Below are positions 1-9,100 of a DNA stretch of 21,707 bases, piece after piece; position 1 is the first letter of the stretch; each line of letters opens with the position of its first letter. The notes beneath the pieces are model-generated. The model made no database searches. It worked only from the letters and a program-made list of their open reading frames with translations, and was not told the origin of the DNA. The DNA is from Goniomonas avonlea (Eukaryota > Cryptophyceae > Goniomonadida > Goniomonadaceae): contig QUTJ01031815.1 in assembly GCA_003573635.1 (NCBI GenBank), positions 1 through 21,707 on the forward strand, read 5' to 3'. Position numbers and translations under genes: made by a program.

Positions 1-48
1 CTCTTCTCTTCTCTTCTATTCTCTCTTCTCTCTTCTTCTCTTCTCTTC
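1..48. repeat. CT-rich simple sequence at left edge
   Basis: Irregular (TCTTC/TCTCT) pyrimidine tract on the + strand, ending where the left arm of a perfect inverted repeat starts. It probably lies inside the intron that follows the last visible exon of the leftward gene. Nothing coding is seen. Confidence 0.8.
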
Positions 49-140
49 ACGGATGAGGCGGATGTCTGAGTGCGCGCGGAAGCAGAAGTCGGGGGAGTGG
101 CTGCCCACTGCAGCGCACTCAGACATCCGCCTCATCCGTG
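48..140. repeat. perfect 28-bp inverted repeat with 37-nt loop
   Basis: Positions 48-75 are exactly reverse-complementary to 113-140 (28 of 28 bases by eye), with a 37-nt spacer at 76-112. The stem could form a cruciform in DNA or a strong hairpin in RNA. It lies in the presumed intron downstream of exon 10 of the leftward gene. The spacer and part of the right arm (89-121) also match 248-280, which spans the exon 10/intron junction, so the hairpin contains a decayed copy of a 5' splice junction. No target-site duplication or transposase is visible. Confidence 0.9.
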
Positions 141-199
141 ATCCACCCCATCAACGCTAGTGCTCGCACGCACTGCCTCCTGTGCGCCGCACGTCGTGG

Positions 200-248
200 T
201 CTCTCTCTCTCTCTCTGCCTCTCTCTCTCTCTGTGTGTGTGTGTGTGT
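200..248. repeat. (TC)n followed by (GT)n microsatellite
   Basis: A (TC)n run at about 200-231 passes into (GT)n at about 232-247. It lies just downstream (in the sense of the leftward gene) of exon 10. The (TC)n tract is complementary to the (GA)n tract at 525-613 on the other side of the same exon. Confidence 0.9.
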
Positions 249-267
249 CGGGGGAATGGCTGCTCAC

Positions 268-492
268 CGCAGCGCGATCAAACAGGGTTCCGAACACATT
301 AACGTGCGCTTGAATGTTCATTGCGAGCCCGCAGGAAATGCCCGAGTGTTTCGTACACTTGTTGCCTCGAAAGACGCAGCTGGAGACGTTTCCGGGCCCG
401 AGAAATTGCACGGCGCCTGCCACAATCCCTGTGTTGTTCTCAAAGAGGCTGCGGCTGATGAAGGTGGGGAAGCTGGCAGAGATCGCGCCCAC
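268..492 (-). CDS. leftward gene exon 10: parallel beta-helix-like segment
   Basis: This 225-nt exon is bounded on the - strand by ACCACAG|G (acceptor) and GCTGCG|GTGAGC (donor), phase 0 on both sides. It encodes 75 residues with short alternating strands and FxxN-type turns: SLFENNTG, GAVQFLGPGN, SSCVFRGNKC, VFGTLFDR. This pattern is typical of right-handed parallel beta-helix proteins, including the Pmp-like repeats common in protist surface proteins. An alternative acceptor 19 nt upstream would change the phase and is less compatible with exon 9. The exon is flanked by complementary (GA)n and (TC)n tracts. Skipping it would keep the frame. Confidence 0.65.
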
Positions 493-525
493 CTGTGGTT
501 TGTGATTCAATCTGTGGCGAGAGGG

Positions 526-615
<90 letters not shown>

Positions 616-2790
616 GAGAGAGGGGGGGGGGGGAGAGGGAGGCAGCGAGAGAGCGCGACTCAAACGTGACTCAAGGCCGTGCCACGAACGGGGTCGAGGT
701 AGCGAGAGAGAGAAGGGAACTCGCGCACCTGCTCATAGCACTCGCCGATTGTAGCAGCAAACAGGCTCCAGCGATAATGCAACGCTCCCTCGCCCCCGTT
801 AAACCGGCCTCTGCCCAGACTTTTCAAAAACATGAAAGCGTTCAAAAACTTTTCAAAAACTTTTCAAAAACATGAAAGCGTTCAAAAACATGAAAGCGTT
901 GCGGTGGCTGCGGAGCAAGCACACGTGGCGTGGAGGGGGGGGGGTATACCCCTCATCAGTGGAGCCGTGGAAGTATATCCTCAGGAGCGCAGCAAGATTT
1001 CCCAAGTGCTGCCGGTTGTACAAAAATTTGGCCAGCCTGGGAACTTCAGAGCAGCGAAAGGCCACGACGTCGTCTTGGCCAAGAGAGATGGCTGTTGGGG
1101 CACGTCGTGTCACGATCACTTGTGGAGGGTTGGCATATTGGATGTAGTATGGCGGATACAGATCACAGGGGACAATCTATTCCTTCTCAACAGGAAACAG
1201 AATCACAGGCAATAGATCAGGAAAACGCAGAATCACAGGAGAGCTGATAGGGGATTGGAGAGAAAGAAGACTCACAGGAGCATTCACAGGATAGGTAGAG
1301 ACTCGAGAGCAAACAGCAGGACCATTCACAGGATAGCGGATAGCGAGGCAAACAGAATCACGGGACCATCCACAGGAAGAGCAAACAGACTCACGACCAT
1401 TCACAGGATAGCGGATAGAGAGACTCGAGAGCAACGCACAGAGGCAAACAGACTCACAGGACCATTCACAAGATAGCGGAAAGAGAGACTCGAGAGCAAA
1501 CAGACGCAGAGAGGCAAACAGACTCACAGGACCATTCACAGGATAGCGGATAGAGAGAGACTCGAGAGCAAACAGGCAGAGAGGCAAGCAGACTCACAAG
1601 ACCATTCACGGCGGCGGCGGACAGCCTTGGTGACTGCCATTGTCGCGAGCTCAAACGCGTTGGGGCACGGACGACGGTCGGAGGGCAGAAGCATTGCATA
1701 GGTGCACTTGTTCGCCATCTGTTGCAACGCTGCAACCACGTCGCGGGTCCTTTGTCTGTAACCGAGAGTGAGGATTGCTGGAAGAGGCGGTCGCAGTAGG
1801 AGCGTGAATCCACAAAACATGTCGGCCGGCAGCATCATTCGTTCTTGACTCAACCTACCGAGCCTCAGCATCTGGGGGTGCTGCCGCGCCATGGTCGGCA
1901 GGAAGAGCAGGTGGATCCCTGCCGAGTGACGTCAACCATCAAGCCAGCAAACAGAGAGATCCGATTGAACATTGCACGGCAGGAGAGAAAGGCAGACGCA
2001 CGCTTGCATGTCCTCGGCTTGACGAAAGAACACTGCGTTATTGTGTCAGCATACATTGTTTGTCTACAAGACTGAGAACACCAACCTGAACCCTCCGGGG
2101 CGATGAGCGTGGAGTGAGAGTGTACCGGATCGACCGTCGCCTTGTCAGTGCCAGAAAAATAGAACACCCAGAGGCGCAAGACCGAGGCAAACGCTCCTAG
2201 GCCACCAAGTGTGAGCCTACTGCAGAATGTGTGGATGCACTTACCGTTGACAGCAGCGTTTTCTTCTTTCAAAATTTCGGTGGGCATCGCGCTGGCGATC
2301 CCATCCACGTGGCTGCGAAGAATGTCTGGCGTTCCTCCTCGAGGAAACGCAACGATAGCTGTGAGCCACCCCCTTTCTGTCATACAACAAAGTTACATCA
2401 TAGGTGAAGTCAGATTTGGACGAGAAGGAAGCCTCACCCTCTTGTTCCTCAGCAGAGGTAACAACCTGAACCATAGCGTCGTTTCGTTCTTCGCAGCGGT
2501 TAAGCCGTGTGAACATCGTCTCATTAACAAGCTGTGACCAAGTTAGAATCCTGTAAGCATGCTGCTCTCAGACCTCTGCCGTCAGCATCCGTTCGCGGCC
2601 GAGTCGCCGTTCATTGGCGAGTTCTTGCTGGAGCACCGACTGATTAATGTTCCCGGTCGTAACAAAATATCTGACAGGAAAAAGTCACAAAAAGGACCAA
2701 CAAAAATACGCATTCTCCCCACATGAGCAGTAGGTTGACGCATCCAAGACTCACGACGAGTGTCGTGAGCCCGTCCGCGATTCTCAGCAT
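268..2790 (-). CDS. leftward gene, 10 exons in window, coiled-coil N-terminus and beta-helix-like segment (3' part off window)
   Basis: No family is recognised for the whole protein. Reading the - strand from the ATG at 2790, ten exons chain with consistent phase: 2790-2755, 2639-2574, 2531-2438, 2376-2245, 2196-2086, 2032-2002, 1863-1598, 1118-950, 810-729, 492-268. They total 1,212 nt (404 codons), with 42-479-nt introns. Donors include GTGAGT, GTAAGT, GTGCGT, GTATAC and GTGAGC. The first 65 residues are charged and heptad-like, the middle is unassigned, and the last exon looks like a right-handed beta-helix. The gene shares a short divergent promoter with the TIG gene on the + strand. It continues past the left edge. 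Exons 5-7 are the least certain; two adjacent genes cannot be excluded. Confidence 0.55.
525..656. repeat. (GA)n microsatellite with 12-G run
   Basis: Nearly pure (GA)n from about 525 to 613, interrupted by GGGAAAACA near 575, then GATGAGAGAGA and an uninterrupted run of 12 G at about 622-633. It lies in the intron between exons 9 and 10 of the leftward gene, so the transcript reads (UC)n, a polypyrimidine tract upstream of the exon 10 acceptor. Confidence 0.95.
729..1118 (-). CDS. leftward gene exons 8-9, unrecognised
   Basis: Exon 8 (1118-950) encodes a stretch with SLGQDDVVAFRCSEV and LGNLAALLRIYFHG, closed by a GTATAC donor in phase 2. Exon 9 (810-729) is entered in phase 2 and contains GGEGALHYRWSLFAATIGE, ending at CAG|GTGCGC in phase 0. 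The two phases fit exactly. Exon 8 has an alternative start: its frame stays open upstream to an AG at 1179-1178 (phase 0), which would add CDLYPPYYIQYANPPQ. The 1119 acceptor was preferred because it matches the phase-1 donor of exon 7. A long G run on the + strand (C run in the transcript) lies just inside the intron after exon 8. No family is recognised. Confidence 0.5.
820..900. repeat. short tandem repeats abutting acceptor of leftward exon 9
   Basis: Three copies of a CATGAAAGCGTTCAAAAA-like unit are interleaved with three CTTTTCAAAAA-like units. On the - strand these read as U-rich, GAAAAG-containing units whose last copy ends 9 nt from the start of exon 9 (acceptor TCTGGGCAG at 819-811). 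They therefore form the polypyrimidine-tract region of this intron. Confidence 0.85.
1177..1612. repeat. ~70-bp minisatellite containing copies of an exon end and donor
   Basis: About six degenerate units share ACCATTCACAGGATAGCGGA, AGAGACTCGAGAGCAAACAG and GGCAAACAGACTCACAGG. The last three units are about 68-70 bp and the most regular; earlier ones are shorter and decayed. The right-most unit runs into exon 7 of the leftward gene. In the sense of that gene each unit includes TGAATGGTCCTGTGAGTCTG, nearly the same as the real exon 7 end and donor (TGAATGGTCTT|GTGAGTCTG at 1608-1589). The array fills much of the 479-nt intron. Confidence 0.85.
1598..2196 (-). CDS. leftward gene exons 5-7, unrecognised
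   Basis: Exon 5 (2196-2086, phase 1 in and out) contains LRLWVFYFSGTD. A 31-nt microexon 6 (2032-2002) and exon 7 (1863-1598) are proposed because their phases match. Exon 7 carries a continuous, protein-like frame including ALQQMANKCTYAMLLP and ends in an Arg-rich stretch at a GTGAGT donor (1597). I recognise no domain. The junction between exons 6 and 7 could be drawn differently: the frame of exon 7 stays open upstream to about 1935, and a CAG at 1943-1941 is an alternative boundary. Downstream of exon 7 the donor region has been copied several times into a minisatellite. Confidence 0.4.
2245..2790 (-). CDS. leftward gene exons 1-4: coiled-coil-like N-terminus
   Basis: Exon 1 (2790-2755) encodes MLRIADGLTTLV and ends at a GTGAGT donor. 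Exon 2 (2639-2574) and exon 3 (2531-2438) follow in phase 0 and encode a Glu/Arg/Leu-rich stretch (for example LQQELANERRLGRERM) typical of an alpha-helical coiled coil. Exon 4 (2376-2245) is entered in phase 1 and contains TAIVAFPRGG and ILKEENAAVN, ending at a strong GTAAGT donor. The 42-nt intron between exons 2 and 3 has a TTCTAAC-like branch site close to its AG. No signal peptide is evident, which sits oddly with the beta-helix character further on. The start is the first ATG that opens this frame; an upstream ORF ends over it (see 2784-2822). Confidence 0.6.
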
Positions 2791-2822
2791 TTCGCGACCA
2801 GGACTCCGGGGATACGATGCAT
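2784..2822 (-). promoter_or_regulatory. 12-codon upstream ORF overlapping the leftward start codon
   Basis: On the - strand an ATG at 2822 opens a 12-codon ORF ending in TGA at 2786-2784. The proposed main ATG (2790-2788) lies just before that stop in another frame (ATGCTGA arrangement), a geometry suited to termination-reinitiation. Whether the transcript starts upstream of 2822 is not known. Confidence 0.4.
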
Positions 2823-2956
2823 ATGAAGAGCGGTGTAAGTTGAACCTGATATGAGCCTTATATACGGATAGAGTCGAACACCGGCTGCGGATCCGATCCG
2901 GAGATGAGGCACCATGAGGCGATTGCTCCTGCCAGCTTCCTTTGGCACGGCTGGCG
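2791..2956. promoter_or_regulatory. divergent promoter region with shared TATA-like element
   Basis: This is the 166-bp gap between the two divergent ATGs. At 2857-2864 the + strand reads CTTATATA and the - strand TATATAAG, a near-consensus TATA box on the - strand and a TTATATAC-type box on the +. The element is 67 nt from the leftward ATG and about 93 nt from the rightward ATG. Two upstream ATGs on the + strand (2904, 2914) open short ORFs that overlap the main start. No other motif is claimed. Confidence 0.5.
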
Positions 2957-3095
2957 ATGGGAAGGTATGCGGTGTGGTGTTGGTGGTTGTTCTGCGTTTT
3001 CGTTTGGAGCAGTGATGCGACCGCATCGACCGCAACCCAAAGCACAACTGGACCGCCAAGCACGACTGCAGCAGCATCGACGACGACGACATTAG
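2904..3095 (+). promoter_or_regulatory. overlapping upstream ORFs before the rightward start
   Basis: ATGs at 2904 (63 codons, to 3095) and 2914 (33 codons, to 3015) precede the chosen ATG at 2957 in the other two frames. The chosen frame has an in-frame TGA at 2915, so 2957 is its only ATG. If the transcript starts near the expected ~30 nt after the TATA-like element, scanning ribosomes would meet these first. They may be inhibitory uORFs or outside the mRNA. Confidence 0.4.
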
Positions 3096-3113
3096 CGACT
3101 GGACTTAATTTGG
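2957..3113 (+). CDS. giant gene exon 1: signal peptide and Ser/Thr-rich linker
   Basis: The exon starts at ATG 2957, giving MGRYAVWCWWLFCVFVWSS, a short basic start followed by a Trp/Phe/Val-rich core and a likely cleavage site after about residue 22 (SSDATA). The rest is Thr/Ser-rich (TASTATQSTTGPPSTTAAAS), a mucin-like linker. The exon ends TTG G|GTATGC (phase 1). A 45-nt intron containing in-frame stops follows, and the acceptor GACACAG|AA restores a Glu codon. The first base of phase 1 here sets the symmetric 1-1 phase pattern of exons 2-7. Confidence 0.75.
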
Positions 3114-6100
3114 GTATGCTGTCTTAGTTTCAGCCTTAAGATGTAATCCATGACACAGAAATTGTGCATCAAGCGGTCTTCGGAACTGCTGGTCGACCGT
3201 TTGCGCAGCAGCCTGTCTTGAGGCTCCTGAACGGAACGATCCTCATGAATGCCTCGAGGTTCTATTTTGTCGCCTCTCTTTTGGGAAGCCCCGGATTGTT
3301 TGGAACTCGACAAGTGGGCTCCATTGATGGAATTGTCAGGTTCACCGACCTTCAAATTGCTGCGAAGGCAGGCGAATACACACTGCAATTCAAGCCCAGG
3401 TCCATCGGCTTTCCCTCTGCCCAGAGCGCATTTACAGTGTTCACTGGAGCTGCCAGACAATTACACGTTCTTCAACAACCAGGACCTCCAGTGATCCGTT
3501 CCCTGGAAATGGATTCGGCCGTTCTGGGGACAAGGTGGATCACCAAGGCCGTGTTTGAGAACTCGACCGTTCCTGGCGAAAGCAACAGTCTCACATTCAT
3601 AATCCGGCCGAGCGTTGAACTTACAGCGAACTCAAAAGTAACAATTTCAGGATTGACTGGGTCACCCACTGTGAGTACTCAGTCCCTGTCGGTTTTCAGC
3701 AGCGTGCTTGCCTTGGGCTCGACGGCAGAATATGCCCAGGCTGCGGGAACGATAATCCTCACAGTAGCCGCCCAGTACAGCCTTCCAGACACCGTCGACA
3801 CGAACTTTTCAGTAATCCTCCAAAACCCCAACGTTACGTCTCGCGCTGGGGTCACACCTACAATCTCTGCGTCGGCGGGCAACCTCACCATCAGCCCCAA
3901 GCCGACGGACGCAAGCGTTCTAGGGTGCAGAACATGGGGCGTGAAGACTGTGCACGAGAGCACGCAAGTGCCAGGAGTGTCCAACACGATCACGTTCACA
4001 ATCCAACCCAGCGACGTGGTCACCGGCACTGTCACCATCTCTGGGATGACGGGAACCCAGACCCAGTCGGGGGGGTTGGCGCTGAAGAACGAAAGTGACA
4101 GTAGCATCTTTGGCTCCACTGGGAATTGGACCCAGGACACAGGGACACTCTACCTCTCGCTCAACAACGGACCGTTGCAGAACGCGACATCCTTTTCTAT
4201 CACTCTGCGTAATCCAGCTATCGCACAGTCGGCTGTGAGCCCGACCATATCAACTGGCTCCATTGCACCAGCGACCTTGACAGGCGCCGTCCTTGGGGCA
4301 GCCCCCAAGTGGCTCGTTGCAACAGTCCACGAGGACTCCGCCCTCGCTGATACCGACCACGCCATCACGTTCACAATCCTGCCCAGTTCAGTGCTACCTG
4401 CGGGGTCGAATGTCACTGTTGTAGGCCTGACTGGAACCTCCACCGGAGCAGGAACTCTGTCTGTCACCGGGGCAGACTCGGGTAAGTTTGGCTCTACCTC
4501 CTCCTGGGTCAACGTCACCGGGAGCCTTGTTCTGACAGTGGGCAGCAGTCACCAGCTACTAACCACGAGCGCAACAGTCTTCTCTGTCACCGTCAAGGCA
4601 GGGCCTGTCTCACTGCCGGGCGTCACCCCCGTAATCTCCGCAGTGTCTGGACCGCTGCCTGCTGGCACCCCCTTGGCGAGGCAACCTGTGGTTGCCATCA
4701 CCGACCTTGCCGGCAACACTGTGGCCAAGGGATCTTCAGCCAACGTGCGGGCCTCCGTGCTGCCAGTCGGTGCTGTTCTCCGCGGGTCGACGATCGCCAC
4801 CACCACTGGCGGCCTCGCAGTCTTCACAGACCTGGCCGTGTATGACATGGGTGCGCGGCGTCTGGTGTTCTCTGCGACCGGGTTCCCTCCAGTGATCTCA
4901 GACCCCTTTGACATTCAAGCTGGTGATCCCGTACAGCTCGTTTTCTACGTGAAACCGTCCTGGACTGCACCGACAGTCCCACTCACCACCGACCCTGAGG
5001 TCTGTGTGGCCGACGTTGGTGGCAACCCGGCCCCCACGGAGAACATGTATGTCAACGTGACTCTGACTACCACCGAACCCGGTGGGCTTCCGTCTGGGCT
5101 GTCCGGCAACCTCTCAGTCCTCTCGAACTCGGCCTGTGTGGCAAAGTTTGTTGGCGTCCGCGCCGCCGCACAGGGGCATGTTGTTTTCACTGCGCCAAAC
5201 CTCGCTCCACTCGTGTTTGCTGGCGCCGTGTTTTCGCAGCTTACCCCGTCGGCGCATCCAAACACAGGGTCCACCAGCGTCACCGTTCTTGGGTCAGGCC
5301 TGCACCAGAGCTCCTTCGGCGCCCGGGTCGGCGGCACAGCCGTCACTGCCACGTCGTGGCAGTCCTCCTCCTCCCTGGTGGCAAAGGTGCCTGCAGGCGC
5401 GTTCTCTGTGGCTGTCGCCGCGACGATGTACCAGATGGGGTCGTTCGTCGGCGGCGTGAGCTTCACACCTGTCAACCAGACCACCGCCAGCATTGTGGAA
5501 AGCTTCAGCGCCTCCACAGGGTCAATGTCCGTGACTGTAGTTGCATCCTCGCTAGGGCTGTCCAACTCGGTGCGAGGTGTAATCGCAGGGACGGCAGGGG
5601 AAGCAACCGTGTGGGTCGCAGACTCTTCGCTAACAGTCCGCGTTGCTCGCCCTGTCCGCCCTAGAGCTTCTTGTTTCGTTGTCCTTTCGGTTGTCAGCGG
5701 GCAGAGTGCAGTGGTCAACAACACAGCGTTCACGTTTTCAACCCCGGCGGCATCTCAGGTTTTACCAGACACAGGACCGCCGACAGGCGCGACTTCGGTC
5801 ACTGTAGTCGGCACCGGGTTTGAAACTGCAGACGGCTCCCTCGGTCTTCGAGTTGGCCACACAGCGTGTCAAGCAACTTCCTGGACTTCCGAAACCTCCA
5901 TCGAGGCTCGAGGCAGCGCGGGTGCCGGGAGGGGACACGCGGTGGTTGTGTCTGGTGGTCGAGATCGCGGAACGCTTGAGGCTGCCGCTACGTATGACGC
6001 ACCAGCTGTCGAGTCGGCGTCCACACTCGACTCGCAGTTCACTCTGACCGGGGCGCACTCCGTGACCGTGACAGGGACAGCCTTTGGCAGCCATGGGAGC

Positions 6101-9100
6101 CCGAGCAGCCGAACCGGAGGCTCTGCGAGCGTCGCCACCGAGTGGACCTCGGACTCACAGCTTCACAGTAAGCTCGCGCAAGGCGTTCCATCGGGCGTGC
6201 ACGCGCGGGCGGTGGTCCTCACCCTTGCGGTCCAGCCGGGGACGGTGACCTTGCTCCAGGCATTCACGTTCAGCGCGGCCTCCGACGCGGCATCAGTTGT
6301 TGGCGCCAAGCCGCTCGCAACCAGTGGGTCTGTCAGCGTCACGTGCCTTTCTGCCGCGCTGTCGCCGCAGGGCAGCACGGCAGTGCTTCGCGTCGGCGCC
6401 ACTGGGTGTGAAGCCTCAGGCTGGGTGTCTAACTCCGCCATCCAGTGCCGGACTGCGAGCGGGTCACGCACTGCGTTCGGCCTGCGGTTCAGTGTCGGGG
6501 GCGCCGTTGGGTTGCTAGCGAACGACGAGGCGTACGCGGCCGCGTTAGTGCTCGGTGCCCACCCTTCGAACGCAGCCCGCACAGGTGGCGTGGCGGTGAC
6601 CGTCTTCGGGTCAACCTTCGGTGTAGCGTCCGACACGCATGCACTGCGGTTTGGTGCGACAACGTCTGAGGCGACACGGTGGATATCAGACTCCTCAGTC
6701 TCTTGCGCTGTGCCCCAGGGCAGTGGTGCCCCCCACTGCGTTGTCATCTCCGCAGCAGACAGCGTGCCCCCAGCGGCAGGCACGTTCCAGCAGGTGTACA
6801 GCTACAACGTACCAGTGTTTCGCTCCACCGCGCTGATTGAGTCAACGGGGCGTCAAGGCCAGGTCAACGAGCTCCTGCTTGGGCTTGACCCGAGCGAAGA
6901 TATCCTCGCCACCAGTACTGTGATCGTGCGAGGCCTGACAAACAGCGGCACTCTCGACAACTGCGCGCTTCCAGTGAGCGGAACAGGCAATGCGTTTGGC
7001 AGCGCGGCCGACTGGACCAACAGCGGCGGCGTCCTCACTCTCACCGTGGCCGTCCTGGTCCCCAAAGAGCAGACGACAGGCGCCACCTTCAGCCTGCAGA
7101 ACCCGTCGTCGCCGCAGTCACCGCGATACACCATCGAGGTCTGGTACGGAGGAGCGCAGATCGTGGCTCCGTCGCCGCTAGGGACCGCGACAGCGTTCAA
7201 CGCTGCGACGGGTAAGTTTATCGGCAGGAGTATCTGTGTTTGTCAGAGCTTTACAGGCACATACTCTGATCTGCGCGTGGCACATCTGCGCAGGATACGT
7301 TGACATTGGCGAAGGACACCAAGCTACACTCCCGAGAGTATGCGTGGCTGTATTTCAATCGCACCCGTTATCTATCCAGAGACATCAATCAGAATTGGCT
7401 CGCCCCCCTTCTCCAATAGGCCAAAGTGGTGATTCAGCTGCCCGCCTCAGCAAACCTGTCGGAGCACCCATAGACTGATTCCTCCCGCGATTCAGCTGAG
7501 TGAATCTGCGCTTCGAGTTGCTCACGGATACAACGCAGCACCGGGCACGTGGACTGCGTCCAGCCTCCTGGAGTCAACAGCCATCAGGGACGTGGCAAAC
7601 ACGCTGACACTGGTCATGGCGCCGTCGATTGCACTGCCGGCCGGCAATATTGTTGTCGTCGCAGGGCTCCTCAGCTCCAGCACGCCGACAGGCACCATTG
7701 CGCTCGGCGGCACGGACGCGGGTCTGTTTTCCTCGACAGCGGCCTGGAACCGGCTCCTTGGCACTGTCACCCTCACGCTCTCGTCTCAACTCCCGACCAG
7801 CAGCTCCACTGTGGCCGTCGAGCTCTTGAACCCTTCTGCAGCCACGACCGCGTCGCTGTCACTGAAGGCCACGGGCATTACCTCCGCCACCGTGGGCGCT
7901 GGCACCTGCCCTAACCACTGTGTCTGGCTTGCCGGCGATGGTATGGACACTGTCTGTCTTTGTCGTGTGTGCGGCCAGCGTGCCGATGATCGCGATTGCG
8001 TGTTCGGTGTTTCGATACACCACCACCAACCAAACAGCGTTCTCCATCCTCCAAGTGACACGAAGAGCGGCCACTTGTCTAACACGTTGCAATCACAGTC
8101 AACTCCTACAGTCGCAGCCGCACACTCGCACACACCCTGTCCCGAGCACTCACATAGCCAGACCTCACGCTCCCACCCACAATGATAACTCTTGTGACAC
8201 CCTCCCCAGTGCGGCCGAGCTTCACAGTTAACGCCACAGAGTCCACGACACTGCAGTCCGGGGTCAACACCATCGCTGTTCAAGTCAGTGTCGCCGGAAG
8301 CCTGTCGGCTGGCTCGCACCTCGTCCTCACAGGCCTCCTGCACAGCAGCAGTCACACCGCCATCGACGGCACCAGCCTGCTGCTGTCTCCCAGTAGCAAC
8401 TTCAGCAGTGTTTCCTGGAGCAAGGCAGATGGCACGCTCGATCTGACTCTGGCTCTGGCGTTTGCCGACGCCTCAAAGTCCATCTCGTTTCGGTTAACCA
8501 ACCCCTCGAGTCCCCAGAGCACTAACGCGGTGTACATCAAGGCGCTGTCACCCACCGGGAACACGATCATAAGCGAGGTGGCCGTGCCGTCAATCTTTCA
8601 GGCGGCGTTACGTGAGTTGCCTCTTCACACTCGCGTGCACACTATTGGACATAGCTCACCCACAGCCTGCAAACACACAGCACCCCTCAGACACGAAATG
8701 ACTCCCAACACAGCATCTGCAACTTGGACGGTCAGCTCCATCACAGAGTCCGCCTCGCTGCCAAGCACCGCGAACACTCTGTCCTTGTCCGTCCAACCTG
8801 GCAGCACCCTCCCCGCGGGCTCCGTGGTGACTCTAACCAAGCTCACCGGGTCGCCGACTGTGTCTGCCCGCTGCCTCGCACTTGGCGGCGCGGCTGCGGC
8901 CTTGGCCCTCTCGACTGCCGCATGGGAGCAGGACACAGGGACGCTAGAGCTCACGCTGGCGCAGCCCCTGCCGGCGACGACGGTGTCGGTGTTCTCGGTC
9001 ACCCTCACAAACCCCAGCGTGCAGGCCGCCGTGACTCCCACTCTCTCGGCCACTGGCGCGGCGCAGGCGAGCCTTGCGCCTGTGATGGGTCCGGTGCAAG

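Noticed and set aside
157-663. Long - strand ORF rich in Ser-Leu repeats
   Set aside because: The Ser-Leu part is translation of (GA)n/(TC)n microsatellite. Only the central part (268-492) looks like protein and is kept as an exon.
832-1247. Overlapping + strand ORFs of about 100-130 codons
   Set aside because: They are antisense to leftward exon 8, low in protein character, and begin in short repeats. The - strand reading has phase-matched exons.
1177-1612. CRISPR-like array
   Set aside because: Units are degenerate, differ in length, lack conserved repeat/unique spacer alternation, and lie in an intron of a eukaryotic gene.
4945-5733. Long - strand ORFs antisense to exons 2, 5, 6 and 8 (for example 4945-5733 and 8625-9689)
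   Set aside because: They are mirror frames of GC-rich coding sequence. The + strand frames carry clear repeat domains and conserved motifs.
7212-7538. Extra small exon inside intron 2
   Set aside because: Short open stretches exist, but none has phase-1 boundaries on both sides with type A module features.
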